Source of the DNA: Planctomyces sp. SH-PL62
GTDB lineage: Bacteria > Planctomycetota > Planctomycetia > Planctomycetales > Planctomycetaceae
DNA: 64,000 nt
Assembly (NCBI GenBank): GCA_945893045.1
Contig: CAMDEA010000019.1
Location: 1 to 64,000 of the forward strand
Direction of reading: 5' to 3'
The notes under the pieces are model-generated. The model ran no database searches, was not told the origin of the DNA, and saw only the letters and a list, made by a program, of their open reading frames with translations. Shown here in pieces: positions 28,218 to 37,371 of the stretch (the first letter of the stretch is position 1; the number at the start of each line of letters is the position of its first letter). The translations under genes were made by a program, and so were the position numbers.

Positions 28218-29213
28218 ATGACACCACAACTGGTCGATTCGTTCGGCCGCGAACATACGAACCTCCGCATCAGCGTCACCGACCGCTGCAACATCCGTTG
28301 TTTCTACTGCATGCCCGCCGAGAACGTGCAGTTCATGGATCGCAAAGATCTGCTGACGTTTGAGGAGATGGAACGCTTCACTCGCGTCTGCGTCGGCCTG
28401 GGCGTCAACAAGGTGCGGCTGACCGGTGGCGAGCCGCTCGTTCGCAAAGACTTGCACAAGCTGGTCGAGATGATTGCGGCCATCGACGGAGTTCACGATA
28501 TCGGCATCACGACCAACGGCATCCTGCTGGCCGAGCAAGCTCAAGCGTTGTGGGACGCCGGCCTGCGTCGGATCAACGTCTCGCTCGACGCGCTCGATCC
28601 CGTGAAATTCAAAGAGATCACGCGCCGCGAGGGCTACGAGAAAGTCATCGAAGGGATTCAAGCCGCTCAACGAGTCGGTTTCGATCCGGTCAAAATCAAC
28701 GCCGTGTCGGTGCGTGGGATGACCGAGGACGAGATCGTTCCGTTCGGAAAGTTCGCGCGTGAGACCGGCGTCGAACTCCGCTTCATCGAGTTCATGCCGC
28801 TCGACGCCGACAATGCTTGGGAGCGTGACAAAGTTCTATTCGCTCACGAGATCATCGAACGGCTCTCGGCAGAGATCATGCCGCTGGTCCCGATCCCCGA
28901 TCAAAACCCACATGCTCCGGCGTCCGAGTTCGTCTTCGAGGACGGCGTCGGTCGAGTCGGGTTCATCGCGAGCGTCAGCCAACCGTTCTGCATGAACTGC
29001 GACCGGTTCCGAATCACTGCCGATGGAAAGATTCGCAACTGCCTCTTCAGTCTCGAAGAGACCGACGTCCGCGGCCTGCTGCGTGACGGTGCCTCTGACG
29101 CCGCGATCGCCGACGCGATCAAAGCCTGTGTCGCTGCCAAATGGGAAGGCCACCAAATCAACACCGCCCGGTTCATTCAGCCGAAGCGAGCGATGTATTC
29201 CATTGGCGGTTAA
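28218..29213 (+). CDS. moaA: GTP 3',8-cyclase, radical SAM
   Basis: 331 residues. The radical-SAM cluster motif is CNIRCFYC near residue 24; a second C-terminal [4Fe-4S] site is formed by CMNCDRFRITADGKIRNC. The C-terminus ends in Gly-Gly, required in MoaA. It converts GTP to 3',8-cH2GTP, the first step of molybdenum cofactor synthesis. moaC is not in the window. Confidence 0.95.
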   Translation: MTPQLVDSFGREHTNLRISVTDRCNIRCFYCMPAENVQFMDRKDLLTFEEMERFTRVCVGLGVNKVRLTGGEPLVRKDLHKLVEMIAAIDGVHDIGITTNGILLAEQAQALWDAGLRRINVSLDALDPVKFKEITRREGYEKVIEGIQAAQRVGFDPVKINAVSVRGMTEDEIVPFGKFARETGVELRFIEFMPLDADNAWERDKVLFAHEIIERLSAEIMPLVPIPDQNPHAPASEFVFEDGVGRVGFIASVSQPFCMNCDRFRITADGKIRNCLFSLEETDVRGLLRDGASDAAIADAIKACVAAKWEGHQINTARFIQPKRAMYSIGG

Positions 29214-29295
29214 GTAGGTCAGGCTTTCCAGCCTGACCCGAACGCGCGAGACCGCGTCGATTCACCATCTGGTCAGCCTGGAAAGGCTGACGTAC
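29214..29295. repeat. GTAG-headed inverted-repeat doublet between moaA and xseA
   Basis: Arms 29214-29238 and 29271-29295 are inverted copies with one mismatch (GTAC in the right copy). The stem sequence is the same as at 27583-27660, so these two are true repeats of one another. The left arm begins immediately after the moaA stop. Confidence 0.93.
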
Positions 29296-29298
29296 TTC

Positions 29299-30501
29299 AT
29301 GTCCCCACACATCCAAACGGTTTCCGAGCTGACTGGCGAGATCAAAGACTTGATCGAAGGCAATTTGCCGGAGGTCTGGGTCTGTGGTGAGGTCTCGAAT
29401 TGTCTGAAGGCGAACTCCGGCCACGTCTACTTCACGCTGAAGGACGCAGGCTCGCAGCTCTCGGCGGTGGTGTGGCGGAACACGGCGTCACGGTTTCGCT
29501 TCGATTTGCACGACGGCCTGCAAGTGGTCGTCAACGGTTCGGTGGAGGTCTACGCGCCGCGCGGGTCGTATCAGGTCATCGTGCGGCAACTCATCCCTCA
29601 GGGAGTTGGCGCACTCGAACTCGCGTTTCGGCAAATGCACGCAAAGCTGGAAGCGGAGGGGTTGTTCAGTCCGAACCGCAAGCGGCCCATCCCGCGATTT
29701 CCGCGACGCATTGCGCTCATTACCAGTCCGTCCGGAGCGGCGGTGCGGGACATGATTCAGGTCATCACGCGCCGCTGGCACGCGGCCGATCTCGTGATCG
29801 TACCGGTCAAGGTACAAGGCGAGGGAGCCGCTCAAGAGATCGCAACCGCGCTGCGCAACGTGCATCGTCTGCCCGGCGTCGATGTCGTTATCTGCGGCCG
29901 AGGCGGCGGCAGCCTCGAAGACCTGTGGGCGTTCAACGAGGAAGTCGTGGCTCGCGCGATCGTTGCTTGCAAGCTGGCAGTCATCAGCGCCGTTGGCCAC
30001 GAAATTGATGTCACGATCGCCGATCTCGTCGCCGATGTCCGAGCGCTGACTCCCAGCGAAGCGGGTGAGCGGGTTGTTCCCGATCGCGCCGAGGTGCGGC
30101 GTGTCCTCGACAACTTGCAACAGCGACTTGCGAGTGGTCTGACCAATCGAGCGAAGCACGCACGGCTGAAGTTAGATGGGCTGGCAGCGCGGCGTGTGAT
30201 CGCTCGGCCGTTTCAGCGAGTGCATGATGAGCTGACTCGGTTGGATGATCTCGACGTGCGACTGCGTCGCGCGGTGCGGCAACGTGCGGTCGTCTCGAAA
30301 CAGCAACTTGAACTGGTCGCTGCGACGCTCGATGCGCTCAGCCCGCTGAAGGTGCTCGGCCGAGGCTATTCGATCACGCGGCGGGCCGAGTCTGGTGAAA
30401 TCGTCACGGCTCCGGACCAACTGGAAAACGGAGACCGAATCACGACAATCCTCGCCCACGGCCAACTCACCAGCCGTGTGGAATCTCCTGTTACCGAATG
30501 A
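29299..30501 (+). CDS. xseA: Exodeoxyribonuclease VII large subunit
   Basis: 400 residues. An N-terminal OB fold (VWVCGEVSNCLKANSGHVYFTLKD) is followed by the catalytic domain signature (ITSPSGAAVRDMIQVITRR) and GRGGGSLEDLWAFNEE; the C-terminus has the usual VLGRGYSIT segment. With XseB it degrades single-stranded DNA. The start (ATG, 29299) lies just past the hairpin arm. Confidence 0.95.
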   Translation: MSPHIQTVSELTGEIKDLIEGNLPEVWVCGEVSNCLKANSGHVYFTLKDAGSQLSAVVWRNTASRFRFDLHDGLQVVVNGSVEVYAPRGSYQVIVRQLIPQGVGALELAFRQMHAKLEAEGLFSPNRKRPIPRFPRRIALITSPSGAAVRDMIQVITRRWHAADLVIVPVKVQGEGAAQEIATALRNVHRLPGVDVVICGRGGGSLEDLWAFNEEVVARAIVACKLAVISAVGHEIDVTIADLVADVRALTPSEAGERVVPDRAEVRRVLDNLQQRLASGLTNRAKHARLKLDGLAARRVIARPFQRVHDELTRLDDLDVRLRRAVRQRAVVSKQQLELVAATLDALSPLKVLGRGYSITRRAESGEIVTAPDQLENGDRITTILAHGQLTSRVESPVTE

Positions 30502-30510
30502 GTGACTCCG

Positions 30511-30873
30511 ATGCCTGCGACTTCCACCGCCGAATCACCGACCTTTGAAGCCGCGCTTGCGGAACTGCAACGGATCGTCTCCGATCTGGAGAACGGCAGC
30601 GTTGGACTGGAAGAATCGCTGGCCCGCTTCGAGCGTGGAGTGACGTTGCTCAAGACGTGTTACGCGACTCTGGAACAAGCGGAGCAACGGATCGAACTGC
30701 TTGTCGGCGCAAAGGCGGATGGATCGCCGCTGACGGAACCATTCGATTCTAGCGCGACGGCGGATGCTGATGCGCCGACGGCGGGGCGGCGGCGGGCTCG
30801 GAAGGCGAAGCCGGAGTCGGTCTCCGATCCGGTGCCTGCGGTGGATGAATCGGATACGGGTTTTTTGTTTTGA
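30511..30873 (+). CDS. xseB: Exodeoxyribonuclease VII small subunit
   Basis: 120 residues from ATG 30511; a GTG at 30502 adjoining the xseA stop is an alternative. The first 60 residues are the canonical XseB helix pair (FEAALAELQRIVSDLENG, LEESLARFERGVTLLKTCY). The tail of about 55 residues (RRRARKAKPES...) is longer than in most XseB proteins (about 80 aa) and low-complexity. Confidence 0.93.
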   Translation: MPATSTAESPTFEAALAELQRIVSDLENGSVGLEESLARFERGVTLLKTCYATLEQAEQRIELLVGAKADGSPLTEPFDSSATADADAPTAGRRRARKAKPESVSDPVPAVDESDTGFLF

Positions 30874-30891
30874 TGAAATTGTGCGGGGTGG

Positions 30892-30962
30892 CTTCGCACA
30901 CGGATGAACCGCAAGGTTGCGAAGACTCCATCCGTGTGCGCCTCTCGCATCCGTGTGCGAAG
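30892..30962. repeat. Multi-armed inverted repeat (CTTCGCACACGGATG)
   Basis: Left arm 30892-30906 and right arm 30948-30962 are perfect inverted copies of 15 nt. A further inverted copy of the core lies at about 30928-30940, and the left half itself closes on TTGCGAAG. It lies between xseB and a convergent SDR gene. Confidence 0.8.
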
Positions 30963-30977
30963 GTTTTCGGGACCAGC

Positions 30978-31739
30978 TCACCGCGCCAACCAACCGCCAT
31001 CAATCACCACAACGCTCCCGTGCATGTAGTTACTGGCATCGGACGCGAGATACACCGCAAGCCCAGCAATCTCATCGGGACGCCCCCAGCGACCGCACGG
31101 GATGCGATCGAGGATTTGTGGTGCACGAATCGGATCGGTGCGCAGCGGACTGGCCATGTCGGTCTCGAAGTAGCCGGGGGCGATGCAGTTCACGTTGATG
31201 CCTTCGGAGGACCAAGTGACGGCCAGCGATTTTGTCATCCCGGCAATCGCGTGTTTGGCGGCGGCGTAGGCCGGAATGTTCAAGCCCGCCTCGAAGGACA
31301 TGATGCTGCCGATATTGATGATCTTCCCTCGGCCTTTGCGCCGCATGTGCGGATAAGCCTGCTGGCTGAGATCGAACATCGCCGTGACGTGCAGTTCCAG
31401 TTGCCGCCGCCAAGCCTCTTCCGGAAAGATTTCGGGACGCTGGCGGAATCCGTCGCCCGCGTTGTTGACGAGAATGTCCATAGCCCCGGCGAGCGTGATG
31501 GCCTTATCGATCAAGCCGCGCCGTTGATCCGGTTCGGACAGATCAGCTTGGATGTCGAAGAACCGCCGGCCAGTGGACTCGACCAATCGCCGCGTTTCGT
31601 CGGCTTGGCCGTGCTTCGAGACGCAGACGATGTCTGCTCCCGCTTCGGCGAGTCCCCAGGCCATCGACTGACCCAATCCGCGCCGGCCACCGGTCACGAC
31701 GGCGACTCGGCCATTCAGTTTGAAGAGATCGAGAATCAT
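30978..31739 (-). CDS. Classical short-chain dehydrogenase/reductase (KduD-like)
   Basis: 253 residues from MILDLFKLNGRVAVVTGGRRGLGQ. Cofactor motif TGGRRGLG, NNAG motif (ILVNNAGDG), catalytic Ser/Tyr/Lys (GSIMSF...YAAAKHA) and the terminal VIDGGW are all present. It is closest in pattern to 2-deoxy-D-gluconate 3-dehydrogenase/gluconate 5-dehydrogenase, but SDR substrate calls from pattern are unreliable. Confidence 0.9.
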   Translation of the reverse strand: MILDLFKLNGRVAVVTGGRRGLGQSMAWGLAEAGADIVCVSKHGQADETRRLVESTGRRFFDIQADLSEPDQRRGLIDKAITLAGAMDILVNNAGDGFRQRPEIFPEEAWRRQLELHVTAMFDLSQQAYPHMRRKGRGKIINIGSIMSFEAGLNIPAYAAAKHAIAGMTKSLAVTWSSEGINVNCIAPGYFETDMASPLRTDPIRAPQILDRIPCGRWGRPDEIAGLAVYLASDASNYMHGSVVVIDGGWLAR

Positions 31740-31779
31740 GGTGCCGCGATGATGGCAAGCGGGTTCGCGGAGGGCAAAC

Positions 31780-31833
31780 GTAGACCGGTCACCCCGTGAC
31801 CGGAATGTTCGAGTCACGGAGTGACTCGTCTAC
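31780..31833. repeat. GTAG-headed inverted-repeat doublet containing the VWA gene stop
   Basis: Arms 31780-31800 and 31813-31833 are inverted copies with about three mismatches; the left arm holds the self-palindrome GGTCAC-CCC-GTGACC and both are headed by GTAGAC. The TAG stop of the VWA gene (31830-31832) lies inside the right arm. Confidence 0.85.
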
Positions 31834-32852
31834 TTTCGGCCGAATCGCGTCACGTCGCGATAGCGGTACGTGCCGCCGTTGTCGCGGGCGAGCTTCTTCA
31901 GAAAGTTGTCGCCGGAAAGCTCCGGGCCTTTGCCGAATTCGACGCAATGAATTTTCGTGCGACCGGCGTTGAGCGTTTTGAGTTCGTTGATCTCGCGAGC
32001 GGACAACACCGGCTGATCGGCGTCGGTCAGAAAGAAGAGATGGTCCGTCTGATAGCGCAGGGCTTTCTTCAAGGCCGGCATGTGATCGGTGCCGCCATCG
32101 GGTTGCACGCTGGAGATGAAATTCCGAGCGAACGTGCGATTGATGTCGGTGGCCCATTGCATCTGCGGGCGGTCGTCGTTGCCGCTCATTTCCAGCAACT
32201 TTTGGTTGTAGAAGAGAACTTGAAACTGCTGCGTTTGTTCCAAAGCCGCGAGGCTGACGACGAGCTCTTCCTTGGCGACTCGGATGGCTCCGTGGTCGTA
32301 CATGCTGCCGGAGCGATCGACAACGTAGATGAAGCGATTCCCTTTGGCGGCGATGTCGAAGAAGGTGGTCTCGCCCAGTCCCGAAGCTTCGTCGCCACCG
32401 GCATTGCGCCGGCCGGAGGGCTTGATGAGGTCTTTCGCGTCCGAGGGAGTTCGCAGCGATGCGGGCCGGCCGGCACCGATGACCGGCAGGCGCGAGTCGG
32501 TCGGCAGGCTGAGCAAGTCATTGATCGAGGCGTCATCACCAAGCACCGATTTCTCTGGCTGCGGAAGCCCTTCGTCGCGCGTCATGGCTTCATTGGGCTT
32601 TGCTTCCGCGTTGTCAATCGGCGGGTTGACCGCGTCGCGCGCGACGTGCAATCCGATTTCGCGAAACTGGGCGTCACCCGCTTTCGGCCCGACGGATCCC
32701 GATGTCGAGCAGCCTCGCAAGATCATCGCCAGCGCGAAGAACAACACGATGTGAGTCGCGATCGACAGCAGCCAGCTCGGCACAACCACGTCGATCCGGT
32801 CGCGGCCGTCGTCTACGTCGGAGCCGAGTTTGAGTTCGGGCGCGGTCTGCAT
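31830..32852 (-). CDS. von Willebrand factor A domain membrane protein
   Basis: 340 residues. One TM helix near residues 26-47 (PSWLLSIATHIVLFFALAMIL) is followed by a linker and a VWA domain from about residue 170 with a MIDAS-type DRSGSM and a DGGTDHMPAL threonine loop. It probably mediates metal-dependent protein interactions at the envelope. The downstream end overlaps a hairpin repeat. It lies 5 nt downstream of the LolA-like gene and is likely co-transcribed with it. Confidence 0.85.
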   Translation of the reverse strand: MQTAPELKLGSDVDDGRDRIDVVVPSWLLSIATHIVLFFALAMILRGCSTSGSVGPKAGDAQFREIGLHVARDAVNPPIDNAEAKPNEAMTRDEGLPQPEKSVLGDDASINDLLSLPTDSRLPVIGAGRPASLRTPSDAKDLIKPSGRRNAGGDEASGLGETTFFDIAAKGNRFIYVVDRSGSMYDHGAIRVAKEELVVSLAALEQTQQFQVLFYNQKLLEMSGNDDRPQMQWATDINRTFARNFISSVQPDGGTDHMPALKKALRYQTDHLFFLTDADQPVLSAREINELKTLNAGRTKIHCVEFGKGPELSGDNFLKKLARDNGGTYRYRDVTRFGRK

Positions 32853-32856
32853 GGCG

Positions 32857-33795
32857 TCAATTGCTGCCGAGCTGTTTACGTTGCTTGATCTGCTCCAAGA
32901 ATTTCGGCGTCAGGTCATCGGGGAAGACGCCGTCGGGAGGCACGAATTTGAACTTGGCAGCAGGGATCGCAATGTCGGTCTCGATCTCGGTGAAGTCGAG
33001 GCTGACCATCGGACGCAGACGTTGCTCGGCATTGCGGCTGAGGTACAGGATGCGGCGGGGAAACAATGACTCGCTGTCGAAATAAATGCGGACGCGCGAC
33101 GGCACATAATCGGGGAGCGGGGCCTTCGGATTGTTCCCCTGCCAGCCCTTGAGCATGTGGGCCCGCCAACCCCCTTCGATCACGGTCAGCTTGTGGCCGT
33201 CGGCGGTGTCCTCTTTGAACTGGTCGAACTGCATCGACTGCTCGATCGACGCGAGCAAGCCGGGGAGTCCGCCGAAGCCCAGGTCCACCGTGACGAGGTT
33301 GTCGGTGTAGCCGTTGTCGGCGGCGGCTTTCAAAATCTGCCGCACGTCACGGCGCGAGATGCGGACTTCTTCGCCGATGTGATGCCGCGTCCAGAGCACT
33401 TGCCCATCGCAGACTTCCAGGACCGAGCCTTCCGTGTCGCCGAGCTTCACTTGGAAATCGAGCCGCAGCTTCAAGTCGGCTCCGCTCCCTTGCAGGTAGC
33501 TCCCGTTGACGGTGAAGCGGCGGCTGCTGAGCGCGACCGTCTCGGTCAGTTTGGCTTTGATGGATTGGTAGCGGAGCAATCGTTGCCGAGCTTGATCGAG
33601 TGCCGTCTTGGCTTCGGGCGATTCGGCACCCGGAGCATCGGTCGAGCGTTCCTTCGGAGAGCTATCCGGCTTGAGGACCGTCGTCTTCCCCTTGCCCGTT
33701 GGCTCCTGAAAACCGGGGAGCGAGGTTCCCGTCAGCCAGTAAACGGCGGCGACCAGGGTGATGGCGGAAGCTGTGAACTTGGGAAGACTTTTCAT
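32857..33795 (-). CDS. LolA-like secreted protein
   Basis: 312 residues from MKSLPKFTASAITLVAAVYWLTG, a signal peptide or anchor. The body has the LolA/LolB-like pattern of successive beta strands (VNGSYLQGSGADLKLRLDFQVKLG; VLEVCDGQVLWTRHHIGEEVRISRRDVR). The family binds lipid-like ligands in the periplasm. The start at 33795 was preferred over 33855 because it leads directly into the hydrophobic leader. Confidence 0.7.
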   Translation of the reverse strand: MKSLPKFTASAITLVAAVYWLTGTSLPGFQEPTGKGKTTVLKPDSSPKERSTDAPGAESPEAKTALDQARQRLLRYQSIKAKLTETVALSSRRFTVNGSYLQGSGADLKLRLDFQVKLGDTEGSVLEVCDGQVLWTRHHIGEEVRISRRDVRQILKAAADNGYTDNLVTVDLGFGGLPGLLASIEQSMQFDQFKEDTADGHKLTVIEGGWRAHMLKGWQGNNPKAPLPDYVPSRVRIYFDSESLFPRRILYLSRNAEQRLRPMVSLDFTEIETDIAIPAAKFKFVPPDGVFPDDLTPKFLEQIKQRKQLGSN

Positions 33796-34036
33796 ATCGC
33801 CTCGAAGATGCCGGATTTGCCAAAGATTCGGATCAGGCAGAACCGAAATTATCAATGTGTCGCGGAGAAGAGTGCCATCACGGCATTCGAGTTCAGCGTG
33901 CGGTCTTCAGTGGCAAGAACTGCCGGCGAAGAGACCGGCTCAGAGATGAACGAATCGCGGCGGGAGTTTAGTTCCAGCTTGTCAGCAGGGCGACCCCAAG
34001 GTCGGGGAGCATGACCGTCTCAGGTCGAAGGGACTC
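33796..34036. other. Divergent intergenic region
   Basis: About 240 bases between the LolA-like gene (minus) and the lipoprotein gene (plus). It should contain both promoters; no operator or hairpin was seen. Confidence 0.4.
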
Positions 34037-35170
34037 GTGATGAGATATTACTTTCTGGCTCTCGGAACGTTGGTCGTTGTCTGCTTCGGCTGCAACGTCG
34101 ATGGACAGCGATTGATCGACAAAGGGGAGTACGTTGCTCCGCCCGCGGCGATGATGGCGCGCCCCGGCCCGATGGTCGATCTGCCGCACCCGGCGATCTT
34201 CGCGTCGATGGGACAGGCACAAGCTCGCGCCTTCCAGGCGTCGAGCACGCAGGTTCGCTTCGTCGGTCCGATCGGGATGAAGATCGGCTGGAAGATTGGT
34301 CCAGGCTACGCCGAGAACCAATTGGTCTCGCCCGCTCGCTGGGAGTTCTCGCAAGGGGCAACCTTCCGGCTGAAGCTGACCAGCGTGACTGGCCGCGAAG
34401 GGCTGACGCTCTATCCGACGCTGCAAGTCTACCCCGGTCATCCGACGACCGATGCGTATCTCAGCCACAACAGCGTGCCGATCGAACTGACCGACGAAGA
34501 TCTCGATCAAATCGAATCGAACAACTTCGTGACCAAGGTCATCTATCTGCCGGACCCGAAGTTCCAAGAGCTGGCCATCGCCGGTGTCGAGACGCTGTCT
34601 TCGACGCGGCTTGATCCGGGTGTTGACCCGGTCTCCGAAGCGGATCGTCGCGGCACGATCATGGTCGTCTTGCGTGTCGGCAATAAGAACCTCGAACAAC
34701 AAGGTGCCGGCGACCAGACCGCCGAATTCGACAACGGACTGCAACAAGTCAGCTACAACGCCGACGGCGAGAAGGGTGAGATCGTCCCGCCCGTTCCCGT
34801 CGAAGTGAGTGGTAGCAACTACGCCGGAGTTCCCGGCCCGATGATCGTCGGTGGCCCCGGTGGACCGAACGGTCCCGTCGCCGGAATGAATGGCGTTCCG
34901 ATGTGGGGCATGCCAAACACCGCGACCCCGATCGGCTTGCCCGGCCCACCGCACTTGCCGTTCGGAGCACCTGCCGGACTCAAATCACACACCGTTCGCA
35001 ACCTGACCAAGACCGAACTGCCTGATCCCGTCGATCACATGCTGATCGACGTGAAACACGAACCGGGCATCCGATTGCCCAAGCCAGTTCGCCACGTCGA
35101 GTACACCGAGAACCACCCGATCTACGGACCGGGCCAAGTCTCGCAACCGAATTGGAACGTCAATCGGTAA
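34037..35170 (+). CDS. Lipoprotein of unknown function, paralogous to the next gene
   Basis: 377 residues from GTG 34037 or ATG 34040. A signal peptide ends in a lipobox (VCFGC). Residues of about 75-235 form a beta-rich domain ([15 protein letters not shown]..., [22 protein letters not shown]) that recurs in the gene at 35315 (SYRLMLSDMPEFPGIELYPSIEL). A Gly/Pro-rich stretch follows ([15 protein letters not shown]). The two genes look like a tandem duplication with different C-terminal halves; the role is probably structural in the envelope. Confidence 0.75.
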   Translation: MMRYYFLALGTLVVVCFGCNVDGQRLIDKGEYVAPPAAMMARPGPMVDLPHPAIFASMGQAQARAFQASSTQVRFVGPIGMKIGWKIGPGYAENQLVSPARWEFSQGATFRLKLTSVTGREGLTLYPTLQVYPGHPTTDAYLSHNSVPIELTDEDLDQIESNNFVTKVIYLPDPKFQELAIAGVETLSSTRLDPGVDPVSEADRRGTIMVVLRVGNKNLEQQGAGDQTAEFDNGLQQVSYNADGEKGEIVPPVPVEVSGSNYAGVPGPMIVGGPGGPNGPVAGMNGVPMWGMPNTATPIGLPGPPHLPFGAPAGLKSHTVRNLTKTELPDPVDHMLIDVKHEPGIRLPKPVRHVEYTENHPIYGPGQVSQPNWNVNR

Positions 35171-35178
35171 CGCAGATC

Positions 35179-35273
35179 GGGGTCGGGTGTACGAATTTCA
35201 GATTTCGCCGTCGGAGACTTTCCTATCTCCAAGATCTCAGTCGGCGAAATCTGAAATTCGTACACCCGACCCC
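35179..35273. repeat. GGGTCRGG-headed inverted-repeat doublet
   Basis: Arms 35179-35210 and 35242-35273 are perfect inverted copies of 32 nt, headed by GGGGTCGGG. The loop is about 31 nt. It is 9 nt past the stop of the upstream lipoprotein gene. Confidence 0.95.
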
Positions 35274-35314
35274 TCGCTTTTCCTTTCCCCTCGCACTCAC
35301 CCCACCAACCCACC

Positions 35315-37189
35315 ATGTGCGCCAGCTTGCTTCCCGAACTGTTGTGTCTGCGCCGGCTCGGCTTGATCACCGATCTGTGGGCGGCGCTGCGGAACTGCCG
35401 GTTGGTCGGCATGTTGATGGGATTGCTGCTCGCGTGCGGTTCGCTCACCGACACGGCTCACGCGCAAACGCGAGCAGACAATGCCCCGTACCCGTTGATG
35501 GACCATCGCGTCCCGCCCGGCACTTGGGCCGAGTGGGTCCGCATTGCTGGCCGAGTTAACGGTATTGAATTTCAACCCGTGCGCGTCGAGTTGCCGTCCG
35601 AAGGCAAAGTGACTTGGTTCGTCGGCTCACGCGACGATGTAAAAGAGTCGGTGCAAGTGAAGCTCGCGGTCGGTCAGTCGTACCGGCTCATGCTCAGCGA
35701 CATGCCGGAGTTTCCGGGCATCGAGTTGTATCCCTCGATCGAACTGCTCGACCGTTTGCATCCGCCGGCCGGACATGCCGACACGTTTGCGATGCCGCTG
35801 ACTTTCACGATCGAAGAGTTGGAAGCGGCGGTCGAGGGTCGCATGGTCACGAAGGTCGTGTACGTCGAGCAGCCGCAGCTCGCATTGCCGTTTGAACTGA
35901 CGAGCGACATCGCCGTCCGCACCGTCAATGCACGAGCCAACCTCATCGAAGAGGCTGACAAATCGGGCCGACCGCTTGCACTGATTCGGCTCGGAGGCCG
36001 CATACCGGCCGCGAACGAAACCCAGGGCGCATTCTTCGGCAACGGTGCGCCGGTGCTCGCAAGCAAAGGGGTCGGGAGTCTTTTTCCGAGCGGACAAACC
36101 GCGTCGAAGACAGAGACCGCGCCCAATGGCCGCTCGGAAAAAGACTCCCGACCCCGTTTCACCGCCGCGGAACCGCGCATCCAACTGGCCTCTCATGCGG
36201 ACGCCCAAGAAGCGACTCGTCCGAAGTTCCAACAGAACCGAGAGGGCCTGATCGCCGCCGATCCGTCGCTCGCCGATAAATACCCGGACGAGTATCTCTT
36301 CGACGGCGGCGATCGCGATTATCCCGTGCATTACGACAGCGACATCATGGTCGGCGTCGAGACCGAAGACACCATTGCCGAGTTCCAGGACCACAAAGGG
36401 AACCGCAAAGTCAAAGCGTCGAATCGTGTCGCGATCTACGCCCCGCGCTTCGCCGCCGTCCGCACAGTCCACGGCATTCGCGAAGGCTTCAACGTGCAGC
36501 GCGTCGCCACCAACTTGGACGACGTGCATGGGGCCGCCCTGCGTCAAAAGATGGTCAGCCAAACCGGACTGCAACGGGACCGCTTGCAAGGGGTCCGCAT
36601 GAGATCACGAGCCAGCGGCATCTTCAGCCAGACCACTCGCAAAGATGTTTCGAGTGCCAAGATCGTCACGCAGCACACCAAGCTGCTGAACGTGTACGAG
36701 GGAGTCCAGTTCCTGCACGATGGCAAAATCCGAAAGAATGAAACCGCTCGGCTGCACGGCGGCATGAACGCGGCCGCGGCCTGGACGAGAGACCTCAACC
36801 CAGTCCTCGTCGCGAATCTGTCCGCCGCTCAAGAAGTCTACGCCATGTTCAAAGTGGCCGAGTTGAATGGCTCCGACGAAGGATTCAAACAGCCCGGCCG
36901 GCTACGACTCGTCAAGCTGGCCGACAAGGACGCCGCCAAACCCGGTGATGTGATCACGTTCACAATTCGCTTCGACAATCTCGGCGACCGCGAGCTGCGG
37001 TTCGTGCGCCTGATCGACAACCTGACGCCCCGTTTGGAATACATCGACGACAGCGCGACCAGCGAGTTGCCCGGCTCGATCAACGTCGACGACAACGGCG
37101 AAGGGAGCCACATCCTGCGATTTGAACTCGACAACCCGCTGGCCGGACACACCGGCGGCGTAATTACCTTCCAAGCCAAACTGCGCTAG
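35315..37189 (+). CDS. Large envelope protein with paralogous N-terminal domain and C-terminal DUF11 domain
   Basis: 624 residues. A signal segment (LVGMLMGLLLACGSLTDTAHAQ) lies near residues 30-52. The domain at about 70-230 matches the preceding lipoprotein. Residues of about 252-281 are encoded by an inverted repeat that keeps the frame open (36068-36155). The C-terminal 90 residues are a DUF11-type domain (LADKDAAKPGDVITFTIRFDNLGDRELRFVRLIDNLTPRLEYI). The role is probably surface or adhesion; there is no enzymatic motif. Confidence 0.8.
   Translation: MCASLLPELLCLRRLGLITDLWAALRNCRLVGMLMGLLLACGSLTDTAHAQTRADNAPYPLMDHRVPPGTWAEWVRIAGRVNGIEFQPVRVELPSEGKVTWFVGSRDDVKESVQVKLAVGQSYRLMLSDMPEFPGIELYPSIELLDRLHPPAGHADTFAMPLTFTIEELEAAVEGRMVTKVVYVEQPQLALPFELTSDIAVRTVNARANLIEEADKSGRPLALIRLGGRIPAANETQGAFFGNGAPVLASKGVGSLFPSGQTASKTETAPNGRSEKDSRPRFTAAEPRIQLASHADAQEATRPKFQQNREGLIAADPSLADKYPDEYLFDGGDRDYPVHYDSDIMVGVETEDTIAEFQDHKGNRKVKASNRVAIYAPRFAAVRTVHGIREGFNVQRVATNLDDVHGAALRQKMVSQTGLQRDRLQGVRMRSRASGIFSQTTRKDVSSAKIVTQHTKLLNVYEGVQFLHDGKIRKNETARLHGGMNAAAAWTRDLNPVLVANLSAAQEVYAMFKVAELNGSDEGFKQPGRLRLVKLADKDAAKPGDVITFTIRFDNLGDRELRFVRLIDNLTPRLEYIDDSATSELPGSINVDDNGEGSHILRFELDNPLAGHTGGVITFQAKLR
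36068..36155. repeat. GGGTCRGG-headed inverted repeat inside a coding sequence
   Basis: Arms 36068-36093 and 36130-36155 are perfect inverted copies of 26 nt (GGGGTCGGGAGTC...). The intervening 36 nt and both arms are translated in frame as a Ser/Lys-rich segment unlike the rest of the protein. Confidence 0.92.
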
Positions 37190-37255
37190 ACCTGCGGCAT
37201 CGCGAGTGAGGGAGAGAGAACCGGAGTCCTCCGGTCCCCGACGTGAGCCAATCAG

Positions 37256-37286
37256 AAGAGCCTGTCGAAATTCGACAGGCTCTTTT
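37256..37286 (+). terminator. Strong hairpin with T run after the DUF11 gene
   Basis: A 14-bp perfect stem (AAGAGCCTGTCGAA with its complement), one-base loop, then TTTT. It lies 67 nt after the stop at 37189 and is likely a rho-independent terminator. Confidence 0.75.
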
Positions 37287-37303
37287 CGTTGGGCGAATGA
37301 GAA

Positions 37304-37367
37304 AAGGGTCGGGCGTTCAAATTTCAAAATTGCCGAGGCAATTTTGAAATTTGAACGCCCGACCCTT
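37304..37367. repeat. GGGTCRGG-headed near-loopless palindrome
   Basis: Arms 37304-37334 and 37337-37367 are perfect inverted copies of 31 nt with a 2-nt loop (GA). The head is AGGGTCGGGCG. It is located five bases from the convergent DUF1501 stop codon. Confidence 0.95.
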
Positions 37368-37371
37368 GGAG

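Noticed and set aside
37256-37286. Considered as another mobile doublet
   Set aside because: Single short hairpin with a T run and 1-nt loop fits a terminator better.
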